In this document: positions 15,177 through 24,264 of the stretch, one piece after another
How the letters are laid out: every line of letters begins with the position of its first letter
Position numbering within the stretch: the first letter of the stretch is position 1
DNA from: JBAZOO01 sp041648735
Lineage (GTDB): Bacteria; Verrucomicrobiota; Lentisphaeria; Oligosphaerales; CAITYL01
Direction: 5' to 3'
DNA: 64,000 nucleotides
NCBI GenBank assembly: GCA_041648735.1
Contig: JBAZOO010000014.1
Span: forward strand, 1 to 64,000
Program-made: the position numbers and the translations under genes
The notes under the pieces: generated by a model
Told to the model about the DNA's origin: nothing
Database searches by the model: none
What the model saw: only the letters and a program-made list of their open reading frames with translations

Positions 15177-17490
15177 CAGGGGGGTCAGCCGGAACAGCTT
15201 GCCCGACCGTGACCACTGACGTTTCTTGAGGGAGCTGCTCACCGAGGGCCTCCGTTTCCGAGAGGGGGACGATCCTGGACCGTCTGCCCCGTTTCTCCAC
15301 CAGGATACGCGAATCGAACGCGGCCTGGAAGTCCGCGTCATGCTCGACCACCAGCACCCCGCCGGTCTTCTCCCGCGCGAGCGCCTGCAACATCTCCACC
15401 ATCCCCTCCTTGCCCGCCCGGTCGAGATGGCGGAACACCTCGTCCAAGATCAGCAGGTCGTACGGGCGCTGAGCCCGCTGGGATAGCAACCGGCTCAGAC
15501 CGAAGTCGACGGCCACGCTCACCCGCTGCTTCTCCCCACCCGACCAGCTCCGGAAGTTCCTCTCCGACTGCGTTCCGTCCGGGTTCCATCGGCACACCCG
15601 GAGCTCCGGTGCGTTCACGGTCGTCCCGTCCCGGAGTTCCTTCTGCGCCTCGAAACGAACCCACATGACCCCGCCGGTCAGCAGTTGCACCCACTGGTTG
15701 GCCGCGTTCGTCAGCTCCTGCAGGCGGCTCTCCAGGATGTACGCACGCAGGCCGCGCGGCCCCAGCGCATCCACCCACCACCCGAACAGAGCAGCCTGGC
15801 CGGACAACGCCTTAGCCATCTCTTCCAGGCTGGACGCCCCCGTGCTCAGGCTGTTGCACTGCGAAGCAAGCACAGCAGCCTTCGCCACCCACGGATTCTC
15901 CGGCTCCGGCGCCGACTGCTCGGCCATCAGCAGCTCGTAATCCGAGTCCAGCCGGTCCAAGGCAGCCCGGTACTCCTGCTCCGCCTGCGCCTTCAACTGA
16001 GAGACCGACCTCGCGTTCTCCTCCGCCGCCCGCACCTGCGGGTTCTCCTCCACCTCCACCATCCGGGCCTGCAACCGGAGAGCCTCCAACGCCTGTCGGT
16101 GGCGCTCTCTCGCGCGAGCCGCCTCCTCGAGCGAGGTGGTGATCGCCTGGATCTCCGCCCGCAGGACGGAGCACCGGGACTCCGCCTGCTGGTGGGCCGT
16201 CCTACGATCGGACGCCACCTTCTCCCAGCCGGACACGTACTGCTCCCACTCGGTCTGACGGGTGCGCAGCAGTTGCAGTTTCTGTCCCGCCTCCGACGAC
16301 AACCCGGCCAACCGGGAGAGCTCGGCCGCCAGGTGCTCGGCCGTCACCTCCTGCCCGCACCGGCTACACCGGCCGGCACCCAACTGCCGGAAGCTCTGCG
16401 CCTCCCCATCCAGCCGGCGGAGTTCCTCCCCGAGGTGATGCACGTGCCCCTGGATGTCCCGCAGGGTCGACCTCCCGGCCGCCAGCTCCGGTGGGTCCTC
16501 CACGGGAACGATCGACCGCCGGATCTCCTCCAGAAGGGAGTTCTTGGCCGTCAGATCCTGCGCCTCCGCCACCGACACATCATCCGCCTGGTCCCGGTCA
16601 GCCTCTCCATGTGCGATCTCCGCCCGCAGTTGGTCCAACCGCTGCTTTCGCAACTCCTCCCACTGCTGGATGGACGGCTGGTAGTCCATCGGCTGGATGC
16701 CCGCGATCCTCTTCTGGAACCGATCCTGCTCATCCACCTGCCGGGCTTCCAGCTCGCGCTGGCGGGCCTGCAACCGCGCCCGGGCATCCTCTCGGCCGGC
16801 CGCCCATTCATCGGCCGCCCGGCGGGCGCCCTCCAACTCCGCCTCCTTCACCCGGACCGACGCCACCTGCTGGGCGTGCAAGGCCTCCGTCTCCGCCACC
16901 TTCGACCGCGCATCCTTCTCCGCCGCCTTCGCCCGGGCGAGCAGCACGTCCAACTCTTCCAGCTGCAGGAGTCGGGTCAGGAGAGCCATCCGCTCCGTGT
17001 CCGTCGCGTCCGCGTAGTGCCAGTTATCCTCCTGGCCGAACAGGACAGTCGCATGGAAGATCTGGCGATCCAGCCCGAGCACCTGCTCAATCAACTTCTG
17101 CGTCTCCCGCGCGTCCAGCGCGGTCAGATCCTTCTCACCCACCCGGAGCTCCAGGCCCCGCTTGCTCTTCGTCCGCCACCGGCGGATCTCCACCGGCTGA
17201 CCCTGCTCGTCCTCCAGCAGGAGCGTGCCGGAACAGATAGACCCCCGCACGCCCGCCGACTCCTCGTTCACCAGCGCGTCCGCGTGGTCACCCGTCGGGT
17301 TATCCCCCCACACGGTCCAGTCCAGACAGCCCAGCAAGCTGCTCTTCCCGCTCCCGTTGGAGGTTGACCTGGGGTCGTCCAGGTTCGACCCGAGCACGAG
17401 CACCAACTGGCCGGCCAACTGCTGGAAGTTGAACTCGTGCTCCCCGTAGAACGGGCCGTAGTTCTGCAACTTGAGCTTCAGGATCTTCAT
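15124..17490 (-). CDS. sbcC: Rad50/SbcC-like recombination ATPase (T4 gp46-like)
   Basis: This is the ATPase half of an Mre11-Rad50-type nuclease that processes DNA ends for recombination. The N-terminal Walker A region is LVLGSNLDD... then NGSGKSSLL, with the short spacer insert typical of gp46-like proteins. Long coiled-coil arms flank a zinc hook, CSRCGQEV, near the middle. The C-terminal lobe has the signature SWSGGEKQRVS and Walker B LLILDEVF, then the His switch VVEHD. Length, 788 aa, is between gp46 and SbcC. The nuclease partner gene is four bases upstream. Confidence 0.92.
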   Translation of the reverse strand: MKILKLKLQNYGPFYGEHEFNFQQLAGQLVLVLGSNLDDPRSTSNGSGKSSLLGCLDWTVWGDNPTGDHADALVNEESAGVRGSICSGTLLLEDEQGQPVEIRRWRTKSKRGLELRVGEKDLTALDARETQKLIEQVLGLDRQIFHATVLFGQEDNWHYADATDTERMALLTRLLQLEELDVLLARAKAAEKDARSKVAETEALHAQQVASVRVKEAELEGARRAADEWAAGREDARARLQARQRELEARQVDEQDRFQKRIAGIQPMDYQPSIQQWEELRKQRLDQLRAEIAHGEADRDQADDVSVAEAQDLTAKNSLLEEIRRSIVPVEDPPELAAGRSTLRDIQGHVHHLGEELRRLDGEAQSFRQLGAGRCSRCGQEVTAEHLAAELSRLAGLSSEAGQKLQLLRTRQTEWEQYVSGWEKVASDRRTAHQQAESRCSVLRAEIQAITTSLEEAARARERHRQALEALRLQARMVEVEENPQVRAAEENARSVSQLKAQAEQEYRAALDRLDSDYELLMAEQSAPEPENPWVAKAAVLASQCNSLSTGASSLEEMAKALSGQAALFGWWVDALGPRGLRAYILESRLQELTNAANQWVQLLTGGVMWVRFEAQKELRDGTTVNAPELRVCRWNPDGTQSERNFRSWSGGEKQRVSVAVDFGLSRLLSQRAQRPYDLLILDEVFRHLDRAGKEGMVEMLQALAREKTGGVLVVEHDADFQAAFDSRILVEKRGRRSRIVPLSETEALGEQLPQETSVVTVGQAVPADPPDGRPRKRAPRRPRGTAG

Positions 17491-17493
17491 CGG

Positions 17494-18525
17494 TCACCCC
17501 TGCCGCAAGGCGTCCAGGGTGGCCAGCAGCCGGTCCTCCGGCAGCTCCCCGTGGAAGGCCTGCACGTACGCCCGGGCGTACTCCCCGAGCCCAGCCTGGG
17601 GCTGAACCTGCAACCGGGAGGGAACGGCTAGGCGGGCTTGCGCGGGGGTGAGAACGGGGACCACCCCACGGCGGGCGAGCTCCACCCGCAAGGCCTCCGC
17701 CTTCGCCGTCTGCTCGTCCCCAGCCTGAACCACCACCTGCACCCGGTCGCCCAGGCGGATGGTCTCCGCCAAAGCCTGGATGTCTCCCACCAGCCCCAGG
17801 TCGAGCTTGTGCGTGCGCGGCCCCCACTGGACGGGCAGCCACTCAGGGGAATGCCCGTCCCACCGGCAGATCCGCTTCTGCTGCCCGCGCTCGTCCGCAT
17901 GCACCTCGTACGGGCTGCCCACGTAGTGGACGGTCGGCAAGACCTCCTGCGGCTTGTGGTAGTGACCGGCGAACACGCGGGTGAATCGGGAGGCCATGCT
18001 CGCCGGGTCCAACCCGTCCGTGTCCGTCGCCTGGTCGTTCCGGAGAGCTCCGCGGATCCCGTGGTGGATCCACAGGACCAGCGGAACCCCGCGGGCGACC
18101 GCCTCGTCCGCGGTGAACCTGGCTAACTGGCGCTGGACCTCCTGCACGTCCTTCCGGTAGGGCATCCACAGGCCGAACGCATCCTGCGCGGGCTGGGAGT
18201 AGACCTGGACGCCCGGCAGCTTGCTCAGCACGTGAAGCGCATGGTCGCCCGCCGGGTTCACCTGGTCGTGGTTTCCGGGCAGAAGCAGCAGGTGAGTCGG
18301 ATTCCCGCCGGTCGTCAGCTTCAACACCCAGTCGACCAGCCGGTTGAGCGCCAGCACGGGGAGCCGGTAGCGCACGTCCCACAGGTCTCCCAGGCACACC
18401 AACTTGCGCGCGTACGGAGGGGGAGATCGGTCGTCCTCCACCGCCTTCTCGAGCCCGGGCAGGACCTCCCGGAAGATCATGCCCTCCGAGTCCTCCCGGA
18501 GGTGCAGGTCGCTGAAGATGATCAC
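17494..18525 (-). CDS. sbcD: Mre11/SbcD-like nuclease (T4 gp47-like), GTG start
   Basis: This is the metallophosphoesterase half of the end-processing complex. The five metal-binding motifs are visible in order: FSDLHL, GDLWDVR, GNHD, WIHHG and GHYHKP. The C-terminal part would contact the coiled-coil base of the Rad50-like partner encoded immediately downstream. GTG was chosen as the start because it begins directly at VIIFSDLHL, as in the family, and avoids overlapping the upstream gene. The two genes are almost certainly co-translated. Confidence 0.9.
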   Translation of the reverse strand: MIIFSDLHLREDSEGMIFREVLPGLEKAVEDDRSPPPYARKLVCLGDLWDVRYRLPVLALNRLVDWVLKLTTGGNPTHLLLLPGNHDQVNPAGDHALHVLSKLPGVQVYSQPAQDAFGLWMPYRKDVQEVQRQLARFTADEAVARGVPLVLWIHHGIRGALRNDQATDTDGLDPASMASRFTRVFAGHYHKPQEVLPTVHYVGSPYEVHADERGQQKRICRWDGHSPEWLPVQWGPRTHKLDLGLVGDIQALAETIRLGDRVQVVVQAGDEQTAKAEALRVELARRGVVPVLTPAQARLAVPSRLQVQPQAGLGEYARAYVQAFHGELPEDRLLATLDALRQG

Positions 18526-18529
18526 CCCG

Positions 18530-18769
18530 TCACCCGCCCTTCTTCCTCGCCCTCGGGGCCTCCCGGCCGAAGTGCCCACGCACGCGCGAGCCGTCCGACA
18601 GAATGACCCCCATCCCCACCTTCTCCCGGCCGATCTTCGCGGCCGTCACCTGGCGGGTCATCTTCCCCCCGCAGTTCGGGCAGGTGAACTCGGTATCCCT
18701 CTCCTGGATGGACACCTGGTGCTCCTCCTCCAGGTGACATACCTCGCACTCGTACTGATACAAGGGCAT
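18530..18769 (-). CDS. FmdB-family zinc-ribbon protein
   Basis: The N-terminus MPLYQYECEVC followed by CPNCGGKM is the FmdB-type regulatory zinc ribbon (two CxxC pairs). The rest is basic. Cellular members are small putative regulators of unknown mechanism. In this phage it lies between the RecA-like gene and the gp47-like gene and is tightly spaced to both, so a link to recombination or transcription is an inference. Confidence 0.8.
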   Translation of the reverse strand: MPLYQYECEVCHLEEEHQVSIQERDTEFTCPNCGGKMTRQVTAAKIGREKVGMGVILSDGSRVRGHFGREAPRARKKGG

Positions 18770-18772
18770 GCC

Positions 18773-20116
18773 TCAGCCCTCCTTCTCCGGCTCCGTCTCC
18801 GGAGATCCCGGGTCATCCTCTTCCTCTTTTTCCTGCTCCACCGAGGGCACCGGCGTCTCCACCGGTGGTGGTGTGACCGAAGCACCCGTCAACGAGGGGG
18901 GCCCGGCCTGCACGGCCGTCAGCAGGGGGAGCATCCTCTCCCGGTAGATTCCCACCAGTTGGGGGAACAACTCCGGGTGCTCCGCCATCAGCGCGGAGAA
19001 TCCAGTCCACCCCTGGAATCGGTAGACCTCCCCGGCCAGGTTGAACGACTGCCAGCTCCCGGACTTGACGGTCATGCCCGCCCTCTCCAGCCCGTGGCAG
19101 ACCGACCAGCAGTTGTCGATCCCGTACCCGGACACGACCGGCAGGTAGGCCTCACCCCAAGGGTTTCCCAGCCGGTTCTTCTCCAACCGGGCGACCACCA
19201 CCCGGCCGACCTTCCGACCACCCGCTTCCAACCACTCGCCGGCGGGGTACAGCCGGAGACGGATGGAGGCCATCCGACGGAGAGCCTTCCCCCCGTAGGA
19301 CTCGTTCTTCGGGCCCATGCCGGTCATACCCACCCGGCTGTACTCGTGGTTGAGAATCACCACCGAGATCTGCGTCCCGCCCAGCCGAACAGGCAACTGA
19401 CGCGCCACGCGCGCCAGGTACTTGGCCGCCTCACCCGGTTGATCCCCACCCTTCTGCGTCTTCGTCTCCTTCGGTTGGTCCTCCCCCTCGTCCTTCTTCG
19501 GGGCGGACTGCGCGGACTTCCCTTTCTTCTTCTTCTTCTCCTGCACGTCCACACCGGCCATCATCTCCGAATGGGTGGCCGTGCCAGCCAGGGCGTCCAG
19601 ACCGATCACCACCGGAGTCCCCGGGTGGTGTTCGGCCCACCAGTCGATCGTGCGCATGAACGTGCTAAAAATCCGCTCCAGCACGAACTCCTCCCGTGCG
19701 AACTGGAGGTACTGCAGATCCCGCGTGTTCACCCCCAGGCGGGTGCTGTACGCCCGATCCCTGGAGATCTCAGGCTCCGCCAGAACCGCGACCCCGCCCA
19801 TCCGCTGGACGTTCGCGAAGATCTGGTCCAACAGGGTCGACTTCCCAATGTGCTCCGGACCGATGATCTCCACCACCCGACCGAGCGGGATCCCCTGCCC
19901 GTTCAGCAGCAGGTCGAGCTCCACGCTGCCCGTGCTAACCCATCCCCTCACGGTGGATAGGCAGTTGTCGTCCTCGAGGCTCATCACCTCCAGCACCCCA
20001 TCCTGGGAAATGCTCTCCTTGTACTCCTCGAGAGCAGACCGACGGATCTTCCGGGTCTTCGGCGGGCGGCGCGCGTGCTTCTGCGCACGCGGCTTCCTGG
20101 CAGACTTCGGGCTCAC
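18773..20116 (-). CDS. uvsX: RecA/UvsX-like recombinase with lysine-rich insertion
   Basis: This is the strand-exchange ATPase. Walker A is GPEHIGKST (residues 86-94), Walker B-like IGLDALAG is at about 171-178, and the NHE and GGKALRRMASIRL segments match RecA's NQI and GGNALKFYASVRL. Between about residues 189 and 228, where RecA has the short DNA-binding loop L1, there is an insert rich in Lys, Glu and Gln. The N-terminus is also basic and the C-terminus strongly acidic. It follows the gp32-like gene with an ATGA overlap. Confidence 0.9.
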   Translation of the reverse strand: MSPKSARKPRAQKHARRPPKTRKIRRSALEEYKESISQDGVLEVMSLEDDNCLSTVRGWVSTGSVELDLLLNGQGIPLGRVVEIIGPEHIGKSTLLDQIFANVQRMGGVAVLAEPEISRDRAYSTRLGVNTRDLQYLQFAREEFVLERIFSTFMRTIDWWAEHHPGTPVVIGLDALAGTATHSEMMAGVDVQEKKKKKGKSAQSAPKKDEGEDQPKETKTQKGGDQPGEAAKYLARVARQLPVRLGGTQISVVILNHEYSRVGMTGMGPKNESYGGKALRRMASIRLRLYPAGEWLEAGGRKVGRVVVARLEKNRLGNPWGEAYLPVVSGYGIDNCWSVCHGLERAGMTVKSGSWQSFNLAGEVYRFQGWTGFSALMAEHPELFPQLVGIYRERMLPLLTAVQAGPPSLTGASVTPPPVETPVPSVEQEKEEEDDPGSPETEPEKEG

Positions 20117-21723
20117 TTACCCTGCCCTGCCTGGGCCATCAGCCGGGCCTGCAGCTGCTCCGGCGTCTCCACCGGGGTGGCCGGAGGCTGCGCCGACTGG
20201 GCGGGCATGGCCGGCGGTGCCGGCGGGGGGCTCCATCCCGGCACCAGCGGGGGCTGCGCCTGCGGAGGCAGCGCGCTCGGCTGGTAGGGGGGCACCGGCT
20301 GCGCCGGGGGCTGCAGCACCGGCGGGGAAGCCGGCGGGGGTCCCTGCAGCGGGAGCTGCTGCGGATCCGACCCCGGCGGGGCCACCCAGGACGGCAACTG
20401 CCCGGCCGCCGGAGGCGCCGGCGGGGGGCTCCATCCCGGAGGGGGCCCCCCGGGCCCGGGCTGCCCCGCCATCGGGGGCTGCTGCGGGGTCATCGCCGCG
20501 GGGGGAGGCCCCGGCGGACTCCACCCCGGGGGCACGGGCCCACCCTGGACGGGCGGAGGCTGCGAGGGCACCGCCGGCGGGCTCCACCCGGGGGGAGGCG
20601 TCATCGCCTGGGGCGGGGGGATCCATCCCGGAGGGGGCCCCCCGGGCCCGGGCCCGGGCTGCCCGGCCACCGGGGGCTGCCAACCCTGCATGGAGGCCGG
20701 CTGGGGCTGCGAAGGCGGGGACCACGGCTGCTGCGGAGGCTGCCAGGGCTGCCCCGGAGCGGGCTGCGCCGGGGGCTGGGAGACCTGCGTCTGCCCCGGG
20801 GGAGACCACGGCTGCTGCCCCGGGGGCATCTGCTGGCCCGGCGCGGGCGGACCGTACGGGTTCGCCCACGGGGCGGCCGGCGCCATCTGGGGCACGCTGT
20901 AGATCTCCTGGACCGCCTGGATCATCTGCTCCTGCGTGGGCGGGTCGTACAGGTTTTCCAGGTCCCACAGCCCCTGCAGCACCGGCCAGAACTCCTGGGG
21001 GAGAGCCATCTGCTGGCCGTCCGTCGCCCAATACTTGATGTTGATCTTCTCCGGCCCGATCTTCTCCTTCGTCGCCCACATCTCGCGCCCCATCTGCGGG
21101 TTGACGAACGAGACGACCCCCCCGCGGCCGGGGGCGTCGAACAGCCGGCCCATGTCGTCGTGCAGCGCCTTCCGCGCGTCCAGCACGAACGGGCGCATCA
21201 CCCACCCGGGCTGCCCGCCCGGCTGCTGGGAAGGCACCTGGATGTAGTGACCCTGCAGGTTGTCCAGCATGACCACGTTGTACAGGTAAACGTGGGAGAC
21301 CTTCCCGAAGTCCTTCGCCCGCTTCTGCACCTCCGGGTTCGGGTGGTCGAACCCCGCCCGCCGGGACTGGCAGATGCCGCACGTGGCCTTCCCCGGGCAG
21401 GTGATGTTCCGCCCGTTCGGGTTCTGCGGGCTCCGCCAGAAGTGCGAGTTACCCACCGCGTAGATGTTTTTCCCCGGAGCCCAGGGCGGGAGGATGAACA
21501 GCCGGAGGCTCACCTTCCAGCCGACCGGGACATCCCTCCCCTCCCACTTCCGCTGCCCCTGCGGGCCGGGGAAGCGCACGAACGGGATCTTCGTCCCCCC
21601 GCCGCCCCCCCTCTCCCGGTCCTCCCGGTAGGAGTTCGAGCTCGCCTCGTTATCCGGCAAGTTGAATGCCGGCGGCTGCTGCATCGGGTAACCGCCCTGG
21701 GGCGGCTGCTGCTGATTCGCCAT
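20113..21723 (-). CDS. gp32-like single-stranded DNA-binding protein with giant Pro/Gln/Gly-rich tail
   Basis: The core (about residues 45-280) has a zinc-binding pattern H94, C109, C115, C118, which parallels the His-Cys3 site of T4 gp32. Beta-rich stretches surround it (VSHVYLYNVVMLDN). The N-terminus is Gln/Pro-rich. The last 255 residues are low complexity, with repeated PPPGWSPP and QQPWSPP-type units. A short acidic tail, usual for SSBs, is absent. Position directly before the RecA-like gene supports the assignment. The start has an AGGAGG site and a promoter-like element upstream. Confidence 0.72.
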   Translation of the reverse strand: MANQQQPPQGGYPMQQPPAFNLPDNEASSNSYREDRERGGGGGTKIPFVRFPGPQGQRKWEGRDVPVGWKVSLRLFILPPWAPGKNIYAVGNSHFWRSPQNPNGRNITCPGKATCGICQSRRAGFDHPNPEVQKRAKDFGKVSHVYLYNVVMLDNLQGHYIQVPSQQPGGQPGWVMRPFVLDARKALHDDMGRLFDAPGRGGVVSFVNPQMGREMWATKEKIGPEKINIKYWATDGQQMALPQEFWPVLQGLWDLENLYDPPTQEQMIQAVQEIYSVPQMAPAAPWANPYGPPAPGQQMPPGQQPWSPPGQTQVSQPPAQPAPGQPWQPPQQPWSPPSQPQPASMQGWQPPVAGQPGPGPGGPPPGWIPPPQAMTPPPGWSPPAVPSQPPPVQGGPVPPGWSPPGPPPAAMTPQQPPMAGQPGPGGPPPGWSPPPAPPAAGQLPSWVAPPGSDPQQLPLQGPPPASPPVLQPPAQPVPPYQPSALPPQAQPPLVPGWSPPPAPPAMPAQSAQPPATPVETPEQLQARLMAQAGQGK

Positions 21724-21746
21724 CGTCTTTTTACCTCCTACTCAGG

Positions 21747-21759
21747 TATAACGCACGAG
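21747..21759 (-). promoter_or_regulatory. promoter-like element, copy 2
   Basis: The minus strand reads CTCGTGCGTTATA, followed by CCTGAGTAGGAGGT. A GTGACA lies 17 bases upstream of GTTATA and could be a -35 box. It would drive the gp32-like gene and the recombination genes behind it. Confidence 0.6.
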
Positions 21760-21771
21760 CTCCAACGCCTG

Positions 21772-22293
21772 TCACATGCTCATCCGCGGGGCACCCCCGG
21801 ACTGAGCCCGGCTCACCGCCAGGTCCAGGCTGGACAACTGGGCCCGGAAGGCCTCCAGCACCCCCTGCGTGGCGTTGTACGCCTCCTCCGCCACCTCCGT
21901 CCGCTGGTAGAACTCCGGGTACTCCGGGTGCACGCGAACGGAGGCCGTCACCTGCGCCTCCGTCGGCCTCTTCCACTCCTTCGGCTTCTCCGGCGGGTCC
22001 ATCAGGGAGACGGTCAGCCGATCCCGCCAGATCCGGTACTCCCGCTCCCGCACCTCCCACGCCCGGCGGGCCAAGGCAGCCAGCCGAGCCCAGTGGAAGA
22101 TCTGGGCGCTCACGCTCGCCACCTGGGTGGGCAGGTTGTCGTCCTGGATCACCAGGCAGCGGACCACCTCCGCCGGGTTGACGGTGAACCAGGGCTGGAG
22201 CTTGCCCGTCCCCGGGTGGATCTGCTCGATCACCCAGGGGGGAACGCTCTGCAGCCGAGCGATCATCGCATCCAAGTCCGAACGGTTCGCCAT
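21772..22293 (-). CDS. putative recombination mediator (UvsY-like), 173 aa
   Basis: The C-terminal half (RPTEAQVTASVRVHPEYPEF, then EEAYNATQGVLEAFRAQL) resembles a family of small phage proteins with a conserved 'TEA-V-A-V--DPEY' and 'AE--Y--L-GV--AL' pattern that occur beside RecA- or SSB-like genes. By position between the polymerase and the gp32/UvsX-like genes, a UvsY-type loader is a reasonable inference, not a proven one. The start at MANRSD follows the polymerase stop by two bases. Confidence 0.5.
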   Translation of the reverse strand: MANRSDLDAMIARLQSVPPWVIEQIHPGTGKLQPWFTVNPAEVVRCLVIQDDNLPTQVASVSAQIFHWARLAALARRAWEVREREYRIWRDRLTVSLMDPPEKPKEWKRPTEAQVTASVRVHPEYPEFYQRTEVAEEAYNATQGVLEAFRAQLSSLDLAVSRAQSGGAPRMSM

Positions 22294-22295
22294 CG

Positions 22296-24260
22296 CTACC
22301 TCCCGAGTTTCTTTTTCTCCGACCAGTTCGTAGTCGACCACTCGACCTCAACCACCACGGGAACCGGAGCCATCTCCGGGTAACGCTCCATCTCCTCCCG
22401 GAGAACACGCACACCGCGGACCACCTGGTCGACCGGCATGTCCGCCTGGATCTCGTCGTGCACCAGTCCGATCTGACAAAGGGCCAACCCCTCCGCGGTC
22501 ACCCGGTCGTACACGCGCACCAGCGACTCCTTGGACAACTCCGCGGCCGTCCCCTGGACGTAGCTGGCGATGCACGCCCTCTCCGCCTTCTCCCGCATCC
22601 ACCGCTCCGGATGGTTCAGGTCAGGGAACGACCGCTGGCGCCCCCACCGGTTCGTATACCGGCACCCATTCTCCCGAACGGTGCGCAAAAAATCGCGCTT
22701 CCACTGGGTGAACACGACAAACCGCTGGTCGTATCGCGCGTTGAACGCCTGCGCTTCTTCCAAGCTGATCCCAGCCTGCTGCGCAAGCCCAGCGTCGGTC
22801 TGACCGTACGCCTTCCCGAAATTCGCAACCTTGGCGATCCGCCGCTTCGCCTTCTCCTTCGTGCCGAAGATCTCCAAGCTGGTGCGTGAATGCAGGTCCT
22901 CCCCGCGGGCGTACACGTCTCGCAGGATCGGATCCGCCGAGTAGTAGGCCATCACCCGAAGTTCGATCTGGGAGTAGTCGGCGAACAGCCGGCACTGCCC
23001 GGCGGGGACCGTGTACGCCCGGCGGATGGACCAGGGGTCGCGCCCCCCATGCTCGAGCGGGAGGCCGGAGGCCTGCCTGGCCCGGTCGTCATCGTCCGAC
23101 GGCTGGTTCTGAAGGTTCGGCTCTCGGCAGCTAGTCCGCCCGGTAGTCGGGCCCACCTGCTGGTAGTTGGGGTGCACCACGCACTTGGAATCCAGTTTCT
23201 CCAGCAAGGATCCGGTGTACGTGCTCCGGATCTTCTCGGCCTCCCTCCACTGCAGGATCAGCGGGATCGCCGGATGGGCATCCTTCAGCGCGGTCAGCAC
23301 CTCCTCGTCCACGCTCAGACTCGCCCGGGTCTTCGTCAGCTTCGTCAGTTGCAGGTGGAGCGAGCCGATCAGCCAGTCGCGTAGGTGGTCATCCGACCGA
23401 AGATCCATTCTCCCACCCACCAGCTGGCAGATCTGCTGATCCAACTGGTACTGGGCCTCCTCCAACGTCCGCCGGAGGGTCGTCAGGTACTCCACGTCCA
23501 CCAGCATGCCCCGCTCTTCCATCGCGGTCAGCACGCTCACCAGGCGCATCTCCGTAGCGCACACCCGGGCCTGCACCCCGGTGCTCAACCCCTGCCGTTG
23601 CTCGTACTCGGCACGCAGCATCAGCACCTGCTCGATGTCCATGCAGGCGTAGGGGCCCACCAACGCGATCGGCACCTGGGAGTACCCGTAGCGCGCCCGG
23701 TAGACCTCCAGCCCAAGCCGCTGCTGGTACGCCAGCTCGGCCACCTGCGCCTTCACCCGGCCTTCCCAGTCGTGAGCATCCTTCTGCCGGCAGTCGAGCT
23801 CCGCGCAGTTCTTGAGGCCGAGGCTCCGCCGGTCCGGGTCGGTCAAGTGGGCGGCGATCATCGTGTCGTACACCTTCGCGGGGATCGCCCACCCGAGCAC
23901 CCGGTTCATGTGCTGGTCGAACTTCGCGTTGTGCCCGCACCACAAAACCCCAGGGTCGGAGAACAACTGGCCAAGCTGGCGACCGACCTCCTCCCACCGA
24001 AGTTGCCTCTCTCCCGTCTCATGCCCCCAGGGGAAGTACCAGCTCCGCGTCCGGCCGTTCTCCCCGACCACCCCGAAGGATGTCCCGCACGGACGCGCAT
24101 GCGCCCACCAGGCGGTCCCGTTCGTCTCGTGGTCCCACGCGCGGACAGAAGATGCCCGGATCTCCCGGATGGCCGGCTCCACCTGCTCGGCCGTCAGCAC
24201 GAGCTGCCGATCAGGGCTGCCCGTCTGGTAGGAGAGAAAGGCTTCCATCTGCACGCCCAC
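22296..24260 (-). CDS. polA: family A DNA polymerase with 3'-5' exonuclease domain
   Basis: This is the replicative polymerase of the phage. Proofreading motifs are WDHETNG (Exo I), GHNAKFDQH (Exo II) and YACMD (Exo III). Polymerase motifs are DYSQIELR (A), RRIAKVANFGKAYGQ (B) and VHDEI (C). No 5'-3' exonuclease domain is present, as is usual for phage PolA. GTG was chosen as start because GAGAGGTG lies seven bases upstream; an ATG four codons later is an alternative. About 654 aa. Confidence 0.95.
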   Translation of the reverse strand: MGVQMEAFLSYQTGSPDRQLVLTAEQVEPAIREIRASSVRAWDHETNGTAWWAHARPCGTSFGVVGENGRTRSWYFPWGHETGERQLRWEEVGRQLGQLFSDPGVLWCGHNAKFDQHMNRVLGWAIPAKVYDTMIAAHLTDPDRRSLGLKNCAELDCRQKDAHDWEGRVKAQVAELAYQQRLGLEVYRARYGYSQVPIALVGPYACMDIEQVLMLRAEYEQRQGLSTGVQARVCATEMRLVSVLTAMEERGMLVDVEYLTTLRRTLEEAQYQLDQQICQLVGGRMDLRSDDHLRDWLIGSLHLQLTKLTKTRASLSVDEEVLTALKDAHPAIPLILQWREAEKIRSTYTGSLLEKLDSKCVVHPNYQQVGPTTGRTSCREPNLQNQPSDDDDRARQASGLPLEHGGRDPWSIRRAYTVPAGQCRLFADYSQIELRVMAYYSADPILRDVYARGEDLHSRTSLEIFGTKEKAKRRIAKVANFGKAYGQTDAGLAQQAGISLEEAQAFNARYDQRFVVFTQWKRDFLRTVRENGCRYTNRWGRQRSFPDLNHPERWMREKAERACIASYVQGTAAELSKESLVRVYDRVTAEGLALCQIGLVHDEIQADMPVDQVVRGVRVLREEMERYPEMAPVPVVVEVEWSTTNWSEKKKLGR

Positions 24261-24264
24261 GTGG

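Noticed and set aside
15685..17367. 560-codon open frame on the plus strand
   Set aside because: It is antisense to the Rad50-like gene and carries only Leu/Arg/Pro-rich sequence.
20117..21382. 421-codon alternative frame inside the gp32-like gene
   Set aside because: Gly/Ala/Arg-rich with no motif. Unlike the methyltransferase overlap, it lacks conserved-looking segments and a ribosome binding site.
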